Part shown: positions 1-8,158 of the stretch, piece by piece
Position numbering within the stretch: the stretch's first letter is position 1
Layout: each line of letters starts with the position of its first letter
Source: DATAXP01 sp036272935
Lineage (GTDB): Bacteria > Planctomycetota > Planctomycetia > Pirellulales > PNKZ01
Assembly (NCBI GenBank): GCA_036272935.1
Contig: DATAXP010000131.1
Span: forward strand, 1-45,338
Direction: 5' to 3'
DNA length: 45,338 bases
Notes under the pieces: model-generated
Database searches by the model: none
Told to the model about the DNA's origin: nothing
What the model saw: the letters and a program-made list of their open reading frames with translations, nothing else
Made by a program: the position numbers and the translations under genes

Positions 1-218
1 CGGCGGCCGACACGATCCAGGGACACGCCATCGATACGCCGCGGCTGCCGGCGCATTTCAATCATTGGTACGTGCGCGAGGCGGTGTGGGTGAGCAGGCA
101 CTTATTCGGCCATCGGCAATGGCAGTTCAGCCAGCGGGCAATCCGGAACCTTGAGCGGCTGGCGGGGCGCACGTTCGCCTGGGAAGCAGGTCGGGAAGCG
201 GGAGTGGTTGCCGGTTGA
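1..218 (+). CDS. C-terminal end of an unidentified protein (partial)
   Basis: An open frame runs from the window edge (first full codon at 3) to a TGA at 216-218 and gives about 71 residues. It is rich in Trp, His and Arg, with the run FNHWYVREAVWVSRHLFGHR. The composition is that of real protein rather than a shadow frame, and the two other forward frames are interrupted or less plausible. I do not recognise the family. The start lies outside the window, so function cannot be assigned. Confidence 0.5.
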   Translation, partial: AADTIQGHAIDTPRLPAHFNHWYVREAVWVSRHLFGHRQWQFSQRAIRNLERLAGRTFAWEAGREAGVVAG

Positions 219-388
219 AGTCCAGCCGCTGCCGGCGAGCGAGCGCCACTGCTCTTGCCCGCTCGGGGCGCGCTAGCTAGACTCCGCCGTCCGAAAATCC
301 GCCTTTGCGCCGGGGTGGCCGGGGCGTGCGCCTGGCAGAATCGGCAAATACGGCACGTGCTGGGCTGGGGCCGAGAGGGTCATTTTTC

Positions 389-416
389 TTGAATCGGGAA
401 TTGCGGCACTTAAAAT
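389..416 (+). promoter_or_regulatory. Candidate sigma-70-type promoter
   Basis: TTGAAT at 389-394 and TAAAAT at 411-416 are separated by 16 nt in an otherwise GC-rich stretch. Transcription would begin near 423. The ATG at 415 lies inside the -10 box, which argues for the downstream ATG at 478 as the start of the next gene. This rests on the consensus match only. Confidence 0.4.
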
Positions 417-477
417 GGTCGTTACAGGCCACATTCCCCCAGATGCCCGCGTTCCTCGTGCGAAGTTTGGGAAGCCT

Positions 478-810
478 ATGAAGAATGCGATCTTTGGTGG
501 TGTGATTGGAGCGGTGTTGGCTGCCCTGGTCGTGAGTGTCCCGGCGATGCCTCGGGCCGACGCGATGCAGGCTGCCGCCGCCGGTAGTTCCGACCTTGTC
601 GTGGTGCCGTTGTCGTCGGCTGATCATCGTCAGCAGGTGTTGTTGATCGATTCTCGTCAGCGTGTGTTGGGTGTGTATCAGGTCGACGCCGCCAGTGGCG
701 AGGTCGCGTTGAAGAGCGTGCGCAACTTCCATTGGGACTTGCAACTTTCGGAATTTAACAGTGCGGCGCCGTTGCCGCGCGAGATTCGCTCGCTGGTCGA
801 TCAGCGCTAG
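478..810 (+). CDS. Small exported protein, conserved-hypothetical type
   Basis: The 110-residue product begins MKNAIFGGVIGAVLAALVVS, a typical Sec signal peptide that probably ends after the ADA near residue 29. The mature part holds a short beta-rich stretch (DLVVVPLSSADHRQQVLLID, then VLGVYQVDAASGEVALKSVR) and a WDLQL motif before a short tail. I chose ATG 478 over the in-frame ATG 415 because it places the signal peptide at the N-terminus and because 415 overlaps a candidate -10 box. The pattern of a stored value followed by 'GEVALKSVRN' resembles small secreted proteins of planctomycetes with no known role. No enzyme motif is visible. Confidence 0.75.
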   Translation: MKNAIFGGVIGAVLAALVVSVPAMPRADAMQAAAAGSSDLVVVPLSSADHRQQVLLIDSRQRVLGVYQVDAASGEVALKSVRNFHWDLQLSEFNSAAPLPREIRSLVDQR

Positions 811-921
811 CGATCGAGTGTGTGACGTTCACGCGTCGCCGTGGTGCTTCATGGACGAGTGCCCACCGGCGGCCACAGGGCTTGCGGCCGACGACGGCCC
901 CGAGCGAATGCAGGACACATC

Positions 922-2460
922 ATGGCCAGTAAACTCGTCCCGTTGAACGACGCCGCCGCGCATCTGGGCGTCACGCCCGAAGAACTCAGCGAAATGCGCC
1001 AGCGCGGTGACGTGTACGGCTATCGCGACGGCGCGAGCTGGAAGTTCAAGGTCGAAGACCTCGACGCCTATAAAGCCAAGAGCGAAGGCGGCTCGGGGTT
1101 GGGAAGCGATGTGGGGCTGAGCGGCTTGGGACTCGGCGGCTCCGGGCTGAGCGCGTTGGGCATCAAGCCCGATGCGATCGGTGGCGAGTCGGCCGCGTCG
1201 GGTTCCGACCTCAGCAGTAGTGCCGGCGGGTCGGGCCTCGGCATCAGCGAATCGGACATCGGCCTTGGTGGGTCGGGCATTGGCCTGGCCGATTCGGGGC
1301 TCGGCCTGGGGAGCGATCTCGGCGGCAGTAAGCCCGGCAGCTTGGGCGGCGGTGACGAAGAAGTCGTGTTGCTCGGCGGCGACGACGACGCCGGCGAAGC
1401 GAGCGGCTCGAGCACCGTGGTCGGCAAGAAAAAGGCGAAGCCCACCGACGCGGAAGCACCGAAGCCGGCCGAGCCGAAGCCTGCGGCACCGAAGCCAGCC
1501 GCCGGAAAGAAAGATTCCAGCGACGATATTCTTGCCGGCGCCATCGGCGCTGCGGGTAGCAGCAGCGACCTGCAACTGGGGCCCAGCGATCTGCTCACCG
1601 GCAGCGACGTACTCGTTAGTGCCGGCGGCAGCAATCTCGGCGGCAGCAGCATCTTCGGCGGATCGAGCAACGTGCTCGGCGGGGAAAGCCAGATTGTCAT
1701 CAATCCCAGCGAGAGCCAGGTCGCCCCGGAGATCGCAGAATCGCCGACGGTCATCAAGAAAGGGAGCGATCCGAGCCTCGCGGCCGGCAGCGGCCTCGAA
1801 CTCTCCGGCGACGACGACGATATCTTCGGCGGTCCCAAGAGCGACGTCACGCATCGCCCCGGCGACAGCGGCATTCTGCTGATCGATCCGGGCGACAGCG
1901 GCTTGTCGCTCGATCAACCACTGGACCTGGCTGGCAGCGGTGTCGGCGGAGCCAGCGGCATCGGCAGCGCCATCGGCGCCGGTAAGGGATCGCTGGAGAC
2001 GACCGAGTTTCACCTAGGCGCCGAAGAAGGAGCGTCGCTGCAAGCCGACGACGACTTCCTGCTCACCCCGCTGGAAGAGACGGCCGAGGACGAATCGGAT
2101 TCCGGCTCGCAGGTCATCATGCTCGACACCGAAGGCGAAGGCGACTTCGGCGAAGCAACCGCGACGCTGCTCAGCACGCAGATTCCAGGTCTGCTGGAAG
2201 AGGAGTCGTCGCTGGGCGCATTGGGCGGCGCGGCGGCGGGCGGCGCGGGCACAGCGACTGCCGCGGCACCAGGCATGGTCATGGTGCCGGCGGTGCGCGA
2301 GACGCCGTTCCCCGGCTGGATGGTGATGCTGCTGGCAGTGTGCATCCTGACGCTCGGCCTCAGCGGCGCAATGGCGTACGACCTGGTCCGCAACATGTGG
2401 AGCTGGGAACAGCCCTACACGCTCAACAGCACCTTGATGGATTTGATCGTCGGAAAATGA
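922..2460 (+). CDS. Membrane-anchored HTH (MerR/excisionase-like) protein with long Ser/Gly-rich linker
   Basis: The 512-residue product has three parts. Residues 1-55 form a MerR/excisionase-like helix-turn-helix (VPLNDAAAHLGVTPEELSEM, then a WKFKVEDLDAYK wing). Residues about 56-460 are a low-complexity linker rich in Gly, Ser, Leu and Asp, with a short Lys/Pro/Ala stretch in the middle. Residues 465-489 form one transmembrane helix (GWMVMLLAVCILTLGLSGAM) followed by a 23-residue tail. The start at 922 puts the HTH at the N-terminus; an upstream in-frame ATG at 841 only adds residues without recognisable features. The HTH would face the cytoplasm. Whether it binds DNA or acts as a protein-contact module is unknown. 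Long antisense frames over the linker are composition artefacts. Confidence 0.8.
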   Translation: MASKLVPLNDAAAHLGVTPEELSEMRQRGDVYGYRDGASWKFKVEDLDAYKAKSEGGSGLGSDVGLSGLGLGGSGLSALGIKPDAIGGESAASGSDLSSSAGGSGLGISESDIGLGGSGIGLADSGLGLGSDLGGSKPGSLGGGDEEVVLLGGDDDAGEASGSSTVVGKKKAKPTDAEAPKPAEPKPAAPKPAAGKKDSSDDILAGAIGAAGSSSDLQLGPSDLLTGSDVLVSAGGSNLGGSSIFGGSSNVLGGESQIVINPSESQVAPEIAESPTVIKKGSDPSLAAGSGLELSGDDDDIFGGPKSDVTHRPGDSGILLIDPGDSGLSLDQPLDLAGSGVGGASGIGSAIGAGKGSLETTEFHLGAEEGASLQADDDFLLTPLEETAEDESDSGSQVIMLDTEGEGDFGEATATLLSTQIPGLLEEESSLGALGGAAAGGAGTATAAAPGMVMVPAVRETPFPGWMVMLLAVCILTLGLSGAMAYDLVRNMWSWEQPYTLNSTLMDLIVGK

Positions 2461-2512
2461 GAACCGACGCGAGTGCCGCCAGGCGCGGCCTCTCGCTTGC
2501 GGTTTAGCCTCG

Positions 2513-2519
2513 AAAGGAG
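2513..2519 (+). promoter_or_regulatory. Ribosome binding site of the OmpA-type lipoprotein gene
   Basis: AAAGGAG lies 11 nt before the ATG at 2531. It is one of the few clear Shine-Dalgarno sites in the window and fixes that start. Confidence 0.6.
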
Positions 2520-2530
2520 TCGAGACCATC

Positions 2531-3355
2531 ATGTGGGCACCGCGTTTCCTTGTCGGCAGCATCGCCTGCATCGCGATTGCCGCCGCCGGCTGCCAGTTCG
2601 TTCCGCGCAGCCAGTTGGCTTCGTACGAGGCGCAGGCTAAGTCGCTCAACGAGCGTTGCAAGGCCCAGCAGGCCGAGTTGGCCACGCTGCAGCAGCACGC
2701 CCGCAAGGTCGAAGACCAGTTGCTTAAGGCTGAGGAAGAGCTGGCGATGGTCGATCAGCGCGTCGGGCTGGATCGCAAGAAGCTCAAGAACTACGAGCAA
2801 GAACGCCAAGTGCTGCGCGAGGAGCTCGAAGAGCTGGCGCAGAACCCGGCAGCGCCGCGCCATGCGGGGCACAATCGCAAGCTTGCCGAGTTGGCTAAGC
2901 GTTATCCGGCGCTGAAGTACGACGCCGCGACCGGCATGTGCAAGCTCGAAACCGACGTGCTGTTCAACAGCGGCGAATCGACGCTCACCCCCGAGTCACG
3001 CCAAGCGCTCGACGAGTTTGCCAAGCTGTTCGCCGCTGGCGATGCCGCGCAGTTGCGCGTGATGGTGGTCGGCCACACCGACAATCGGCAGATCGCGCAT
3101 CGCGAAACCCGCGAGCGGTTCCCCGACAACTGGCATCTGAGTGCCGCCCGGGCGCTGAACGTCGCCGACTACTTGCAGAAGCGCGGCCTGCGCGAGGACC
3201 AGGTCGGCATCGCCGGCTTCGGCCGCCACGAGCCGCTAGGCAAAAACGCCACGCCCGACGACCGCCAGCGGAACCGCCGTGTCGAAATCTTCGTGATGGC
3301 ACCCGATACTCCGGTGATCGGCTGGGTCGAAACGCTGCCGGGCGTGTATCGGTAA
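2531..3355 (+). CDS. OmpA-family lipoprotein with coiled coil
   Basis: The 274-residue product has a lipoprotein signal with lipobox AAGC (Cys21). It continues with a charged heptad-rich coiled coil (about residues 30-110) and ends in an OmpA C-terminal peptidoglycan-binding domain (about 138-265). Visible hallmarks are LFNSGESTLTPES, GHTDN with Asp184, LSAARALNVADYL, and RQRNRRVEI at 245-253. The expected role is a lipid-anchored protein that grips peptidoglycan through Asp184 and an Arg of the NRRVE motif and spans the periplasm by the coiled coil, as Pal and OmpA relatives do. It follows the HTH/TM protein by 70 nt with its own strong RBS. Confidence 0.88.
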   Translation: MWAPRFLVGSIACIAIAAAGCQFVPRSQLASYEAQAKSLNERCKAQQAELATLQQHARKVEDQLLKAEEELAMVDQRVGLDRKKLKNYEQERQVLREELEELAQNPAAPRHAGHNRKLAELAKRYPALKYDAATGMCKLETDVLFNSGESTLTPESRQALDEFAKLFAAGDAAQLRVMVVGHTDNRQIAHRETRERFPDNWHLSAARALNVADYLQKRGLREDQVGIAGFGRHEPLGKNATPDDRQRNRRVEIFVMAPDTPVIGWVETLPGVYR

Positions 3356-3360
3356 CTGAG

Positions 3361-3425
3361 TTTAGCCGGCGACCTTGGTCGCCGCGTTTCCGTCCGAAGA
3401 GCGGTCGCCGCGGCGACCGGCTAAA
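3361..3425. repeat. Palindromic repeat in intergenic space
   Basis: TTTAGCCGG at 3361-3369 is the exact reverse complement of 3417-3425. Inside lies a perfect 16-bp palindrome GGTCGCCGCGGCGACC at 3403-3418, and 3361-3374 also pairs partly with it. It sits just after the OmpA-type gene and before the next promoter, so it could act as a terminator or be a dispersed REP-like element. No U-tract follows. Confidence 0.6.
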
Positions 3426-3437
3426 CATATTGGCTAT

Positions 3438-3466
3438 CTGGCTTCCCCGGCCGGGCACCTTATAAT
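3438..3466 (+). promoter_or_regulatory. Candidate promoter for the lipoprotein/ccsA-resB unit
   Basis: A perfect -10 hexamer TATAAT stands at 3461-3466 in GC-rich DNA. The -35 region 17 nt upstream is weak (CTGGCT at 3438-3443). The predicted start of transcription is about 60 nt before the ATG at 3533. This is evidence from the -10 box alone. Confidence 0.4.
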
Positions 3467-3532
3467 CGGTGGGTAGGAGCTTACGATCTCCCCGCCCACC
3501 GCGGCTCGCTCGTCTCCTGCCTGAGCGTTGCC

Positions 3533-4297
3533 ATGTGTAAGTTATCTTCACGGAACCGTGCCGTGCGAAGTCGCTTCGTTCTCGCGATGTGCCTGCTTGC
3601 CGTTGGCTGCGGCCGGACCGAACAGATCGAGCATTACACGGTCGCCAAGCCGCACGTGCTCGACAAGCTCACCGGGGGCAGCGGAGCGGCAAAGCCCGCG
3701 ATGGCGGCCGAGTCGCCGACCAAACCTGGCCGCACCCTGGCGGCGATCGTCCCCTTGAGCGACCGCGGCTGGTTCTTCAAGCTCACCGGTCCCGACGCCC
3801 CGGTTGCTGCGCAGCAAGAAAAGTTCGACGAGTTCCTGCGCTCGGTCCGGTTCGCCGAAGGCGCCAAGCGGCCGACCTGGAAACTGCCCGAGGGCTGGCG
3901 CGAAGAACCTGGCTCCGGGATGCGCTTTGCCACGGTAAAGATCGACTCGGACAGCGTTGGATCAAAAAGTGAGCCGCTCGAGCTGACCGTGATCGCCCTG
4001 CCGCGCGGCGGCGACACGGCCGAGCGCGACTTCGACGAGAACGAATACTTGCTGTCGAACGTCAATCGTTGGCGGAGCCAGCTGAAGCTGCCGCCCATCA
4101 AGCTCGCCGACCTGGAGCCGCAGACCCAGCGCGTGACGCTCGGAGAGGGCGTGACTGCCACGATCGTCGATCTGGCGGGCACCCTCTCGCCGGAAAGTGC
4201 CGCCATGGGCCGTGCTCCGTTCGCCGGACGCATGGGCGCGATGCCCGAGGGTCATCCGCCGCTCAGCCTCCCGCGCGAATCCGAAAAGAAACAGTAG
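3533..4297 (+). CDS. Putative lipoprotein preceding ResB-CcsA
   Basis: The 254-residue product has a basic N-terminus, a hydrophobic stretch and the lipobox AVGC with Cys26. The mature domain has no recognised catalytic motif. Readable segments are LSDRGWFFKLTGPDAPVAAQ and WKLPEGWREEPGSGMRFATV, which suggest a beta-rich fold with conserved aromatics. The segment about 'FDEFLRSVRF' resembles secreted planctomycete proteins found with cytochrome maturation genes. The stop lies 20 nt before the ATG of ResB-CcsA, so the two are almost certainly co-transcribed, and a helper role in cytochrome c assembly or redox metabolism is possible. That role is inferred from position only. Confidence 0.75.
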   Translation: MCKLSSRNRAVRSRFVLAMCLLAVGCGRTEQIEHYTVAKPHVLDKLTGGSGAAKPAMAAESPTKPGRTLAAIVPLSDRGWFFKLTGPDAPVAAQQEKFDEFLRSVRFAEGAKRPTWKLPEGWREEPGSGMRFATVKIDSDSVGSKSEPLELTVIALPRGGDTAERDFDENEYLLSNVNRWRSQLKLPPIKLADLEPQTQRVTLGEGVTATIVDLAGTLSPESAAMGRAPFAGRMGAMPEGHPPLSLPRESEKKQ

Positions 4298-4317
4298 CAA
4301 TCGCAAAGGACGCTCGC

Positions 4318-7300
4318 ATGGCGACCATCGATATCCGCAGCTCCGAAGCTTCGCCGGTTCTTCCGCCACGGACGACTGCTGAACCGAGCGCACTGGGCGC
4401 CTTGAGGCGCGTCGTCGAGCCGTTGGCGTCGTTGAAGCTGACGGTTGCGGTCTTCGCGATGGCGATTCTGCTGATCTTCGTCGGCACCTTGGCACAGTCC
4501 GAGCAGGACATTTGGCAAGTGATGACGAAGTACTTCCGCGCGCCGTATGTCTGGGTGCCGCTGCAAGTGTTCTTCCCGCCGGCATTCTTTCCCAGCCGGC
4601 CGCAGGTGCCCGGCGGGTTCCCATTCCCCGGCGGCTTCACACTGCTGGCCCTTGCGTTCGTGAATCTCACGGCGGCCCACGCGCTGCGCTTCAAGGTGCA
4701 AGCCCGCGGTAGCCGGCTCACCACCGGGCTGGCGGTGATCGCGGTGGGCATTGTGATGACGGTGCTGGTGATCCTCGGCGGCGACAACAAGGAAGGGGTG
4801 CTCGAAGTTTCGTGGGTCGATTGGTCCTCGCTGTGGAAAGCGTTCCTGGCGATGCTCGGCGCCGGTTGGTTCGCCGCGGTCTATGGGCTGAAAAACATCG
4901 AGCGCTCGCGGCGGATCGAGCGCGCCGTGCTGGGAATCATTGTCGTCGGCCTGGGCGCGCTGTTGGCCGTACTCCTGTATCAAGGCGATGCCGGCCGGTT
5001 GAACGACTCGGCGATGCGCATCCTGTGGCAGTTGATGAAGGGCTCGATGGCCGCCCTGGTGCTGCTAGCCGGTTGCGCCTTGGTGTTCAAGAAGCGTGCC
5101 GGCGTGGTGTTGCTGCACGCGGGCGTCGGCTTGATGATGATCAACGAATTGGTGGTCTACCAGCTGCACGTTGAATCGCGGATGGCGATCAATAAGGGGC
5201 AGACCGTCAACTGGACGCAGGACATCCGTCATCTGGAATTGGCGATCATCGACCCGAGCAATCCCGACAGCGACGACGTGGTGGTCGTGCCGGAAGGGAT
5301 GCTGCAATCGGGCAAGCGGCTCACCGATCCGCGGCTGCCGTGCGATGTCGAGTTGGTGCAATTCTTCCCGAACAGCCAGTTGCGCCCGTTGGGCAAGAAC
5401 GAAACTTCTGAGGCGACTGCCGGCAGCGGCGCCGACTTCACGGTTGAAGAGCGCCGGCCCGGCACCGGAACCGACATGAGCGCCGCAGTCGACATGGCGT
5501 CGGCCTACGTGAAGTTCATTCCGCGCCATGGCGCCAAGGCCGATGAGAAACCCGAGACGCTGCTGCTCAGCCAGATGTTCTCGATGCGCGACATGCCGCA
5601 GCCGTTGAACCTCGGCGGCAAGAAGTACAACGTCTACCTGCGGTTCCAGCACATCTACAAGCCTTACGCGGTGCGGCTCGATGATGTGAGCCAAACGAAT
5701 TACCTGGGGACGAACACTCCGCGCGATTATCGGTCGATCGTGACCATCAAGGACGAACAACTGGGTATCGATCGCGATAACGTGAACATTTGGATGAACA
5801 ATCCGCTGCGCTTCGCCGGCGAGACGTTCTACCAGTCGGAAGTGAGCATCGACCCCATGACCGGCAAGTTGACGGGAACCACGCTCCAAGTGGTGACCAA
5901 CACCGCTTGGATGATTCCCTACGTGGCGGTGACGATCGTGTCGGCCGGCATGCTCGCGCATTTCCTGGGAACATTGTCGCGGTTCCTGGCGCGCCGCCGC
6001 GAGATGGCGGAAGGTGTGCGCTCGCCCGGTGCGAAAGGAAAAGCGTCGCGAGTCGCTGTCGCGCCGCAAGCCATGTGGACTGATCGGCTGGTGCCGCTGG
6101 CGGTGGTGCTGATCTTCGCCGCTTGGGTGTTTAGCGCGGCGCGCATCCCGACGGCGCCGATTGGCGGTTTGGACCTGTATGCCTTCGGCGCATTGCCGCT
6201 GGCTTACGAGGGGCGCGTGAAGCCGTACGACACCTTAGCCCGGACCAGCTTGCGGGCAATCTCGGGCCGCGAAATCTATAGCGATCCGCCGCCGAATGAG
6301 AAGCAGGACAAAACGCTCTATGAAACCCTGTTCGGTGCCCGGCCCAAGTCGCACCCGGCCATCGAGTGGTTGCTGGACGTAATGGCCGACTCGCACGCCG
6401 CCGCCGAGCACCGTGTGTTCCAGATCGCAAATTTCGATGTGCTGGACACGCTGGGCCTCGAACGTCGTAAGCGCTTTCGCTACGCGATCGGCGAGTTCCA
6501 TGAGCATGCCGAGCGGTTCGAGGCCGAGGTGGCCAAAGCGAAAGCTGCCCAGAAGGCCGACAAGTACGCGTTGAGCACCTACGAAAAAAAGCTGTTGCAG
6601 TTCAACGGCAAGGTGAACGTGTACATGGCGATCGACGCTGCGTTCCACCCGGCCGTCGTGCCAGACTTCCCCACGCAGGACGAAATCGACAAGAATCCCG
6701 AGGGCGCGCGGAAGAAACTGATTGACTCGATGAGCCGCGTGCGGATGGCGGTCGAGGATTTGAACTCGCGCGACGTGCCGCTCGCCGTGCCGGCCGAAAC
6801 CGCCGGCGAGCCGCTGACCGAGAAGTCCAACTCCAACAATCGTCCCTGGATTCCGTACGCCAACGCGGTGATCGAGGCGTACGTGCAGCGGACCATCGGC
6901 CACGAGGCACGCGAACCGGTGGTGATGTTGGCTACGATCTTCGATGCGTACGGCAAAGCGCGATCGGCACAGTCGAGCGACGTCGCCGAGAAGGAGGCTG
7001 CCGAGTTCAACCAGGCGGTCGCCAAATATCGCCGGTGGCTTGTCGAACATCCGCCGACGTATTCCGACGTGGCGGGCGGCAGCTACCGCGCGGGTTTCGA
7101 ATGGATGCTGACCCACGCATTCGGCTTCACGCCGTCGCCGTTCCTGAAAAGCGACTTCGAAGCGTTCTTCAACCACTGGGACCCGTTCAACCTGGCCTGG
7201 TACTGCTACATCACGGCGTTCACGCTCACCGCGCTATCGTGGCTCGGCTGGAGCCGGCCGTTGAACCGCAGCGCCTTCTGGTTGATCGTCTTCGCCCTGG

Positions 7301-8100
7301 CGGTGCATACGGTGGCCCTGGCTTCGCGCATCTACATCTCAGGCCGCCCGCCGGTGACGAACCTGTACTCGGCGGCGGTGTTCATTGGTTGGGGAGCGGT
7401 GGTGCTGGGGCTCGTGTTCGAAGCGATCTACGGGATGGGGATTGGCAACGTGGTGGCGTCGGTGGCGGGCTTCGCGTCGCTGCTGGTGGCGCACATGCTC
7501 GCGGTGATTAACGGCAGCGACACGTTCGTCGTGCTCCAGGCAGTGCTCGATACGCAGTTCTGGCTGGCCACGCATGTCACGTGCATCACCATGGGCTACG
7601 CGACGACGTACGTTGCTGGGCTGCTGGGACTGATCTACGTGCTGCGCGGCGTGCTCACTCCGTCGCTCACTGCCGAGACCGGCAAGAATCTGGCCCGCAT
7701 GATCTACGGCACTCTGTGCTTCGCGATCTTCTTTAGTGCCGTGGGGACGGTGCTCGGCGGGCTGTGGGCCGACGATTCGTGGGGCCGGTTCTGGGGCTGG
7801 GACCCGAAGGAGAACGGCGCGCTGATCATCGTGCTGTGGAACGCGCTGGTGCTGCACGCTCGCTGGGGGGCGATCGTCGCCGAGCGCGGCATGGCGGTGC
7901 TGGCCATTTTCGGCAACATCGTCACAAGCTGGTCGTTCTTCGGCGTCAACGAGCTGGGCGTCGGCCTGCACTCGTACGGCTTCACCGAAGGGGTGCTATT
8001 GGCGCTCGGCCTGTTCTGCTTATCGCAGTTGATCGTCATCGCCCTGGGCATGCTTCCCAAGCACCGCTGGTGGAGCAGCCGAACCGTCGCCGGCGCTTAG
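4318..8100 (+). CDS. ccsA: ResB-CcsA fusion, System II cytochrome c biogenesis protein
   Basis: This 1260-residue membrane protein fuses both halves of the System II haem-delivery machine. The N-terminal half is ResB/Ccs1-like: LASLKLTVAVFAMAILLIFV opens the first membrane helix, further helices follow, then a large periplasmic part up to about residue 540 and another helix. A long soluble region (about 620-950) separates the halves. The C-terminal half is CcsA: His997, His1086 (LATHVTCITMGYA), the tryptophan-rich WWD segment WGRFWGWDPKE (1155-1165) and His1218 in GVGLHSYGF. In this family the histidines hold haem and the WWD loop presents it to apocytochrome c. ATG 4318 is preferred over upstream in-frame starts, which overlap the preceding gene. 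Fused forms are known in several phyla, so the fusion itself is not new. Confidence 0.93.
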   Translation: MATIDIRSSEASPVLPPRTTAEPSALGALRRVVEPLASLKLTVAVFAMAILLIFVGTLAQSEQDIWQVMTKYFRAPYVWVPLQVFFPPAFFPSRPQVPGGFPFPGGFTLLALAFVNLTAAHALRFKVQARGSRLTTGLAVIAVGIVMTVLVILGGDNKEGVLEVSWVDWSSLWKAFLAMLGAGWFAAVYGLKNIERSRRIERAVLGIIVVGLGALLAVLLYQGDAGRLNDSAMRILWQLMKGSMAALVLLAGCALVFKKRAGVVLLHAGVGLMMINELVVYQLHVESRMAINKGQTVNWTQDIRHLELAIIDPSNPDSDDVVVVPEGMLQSGKRLTDPRLPCDVELVQFFPNSQLRPLGKNETSEATAGSGADFTVEERRPGTGTDMSAAVDMASAYVKFIPRHGAKADEKPETLLLSQMFSMRDMPQPLNLGGKKYNVYLRFQHIYKPYAVRLDDVSQTNYLGTNTPRDYRSIVTIKDEQLGIDRDNVNIWMNNPLRFAGETFYQSEVSIDPMTGKLTGTTLQVVTNTAWMIPYVAVTIVSAGMLAHFLGTLSRFLARRREMAEGVRSPGAKGKASRVAVAPQAMWTDRLVPLAVVLIFAAWVFSAARIPTAPIGGLDLYAFGALPLAYEGRVKPYDTLARTSLRAISGREIYSDPPPNEKQDKTLYETLFGARPKSHPAIEWLLDVMADSHAAAEHRVFQIANFDVLDTLGLERRKRFRYAIGEFHEHAERFEAEVAKAKAAQKADKYALSTYEKKLLQFNGKVNVYMAIDAAFHPAVVPDFPTQDEIDKNPEGARKKLIDSMSRVRMAVEDLNSRDVPLAVPAETAGEPLTEKSNSNNRPWIPYANAVIEAYVQRTIGHEAREPVVMLATIFDAYGKARSAQSSDVAEKEAAEFNQAVAKYRRWLVEHPPTYSDVAGGSYRAGFEWMLTHAFGFTPSPFLKSDFEAFFNHWDPFNLAWYCYITAFTLTALSWLGWSRPLNRSAFWLIVFALAVHTVALASRIYISGRPPVTNLYSAAVFIGWGAVVLGLVFEAIYGMGIGNVVASVAGFASLLVAHMLAVINGSDTFVVLQAVLDTQFWLATHVTCITMGYATTYVAGLLGLIYVLRGVLTPSLTAETGKNLARMIYGTLCFAIFFSAVGTVLGGLWADDSWGRFWGWDPKENGALIIVLWNALVLHARWGAIVAERGMAVLAIFGNIVTSWSFFGVNELGVGLHSYGFTEGVLLALGLFCLSQLIVIALGMLPKHRWWSSRTVAGA

Positions 8101-8158
8101 GCGATGCTCATCGGAATCTCGCCGCAGGGTGAAGCGATCGAGTCAAGAAACACCGACG

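Noticed and set aside
829..2013. Long reverse frames over the Ser/Gly linker of the HTH protein
   Set aside because: They have Ala/Arg- or Pro/Ser-rich composition that comes from the repeated codons of the real gene, and no start context or motifs.
4069..4317. Extended N-terminus of ResB-CcsA
   Set aside because: The extra 83 codons overlap the lipoprotein gene and are Arg/Ala-rich, unlike the family; ATG 4318 fits better.
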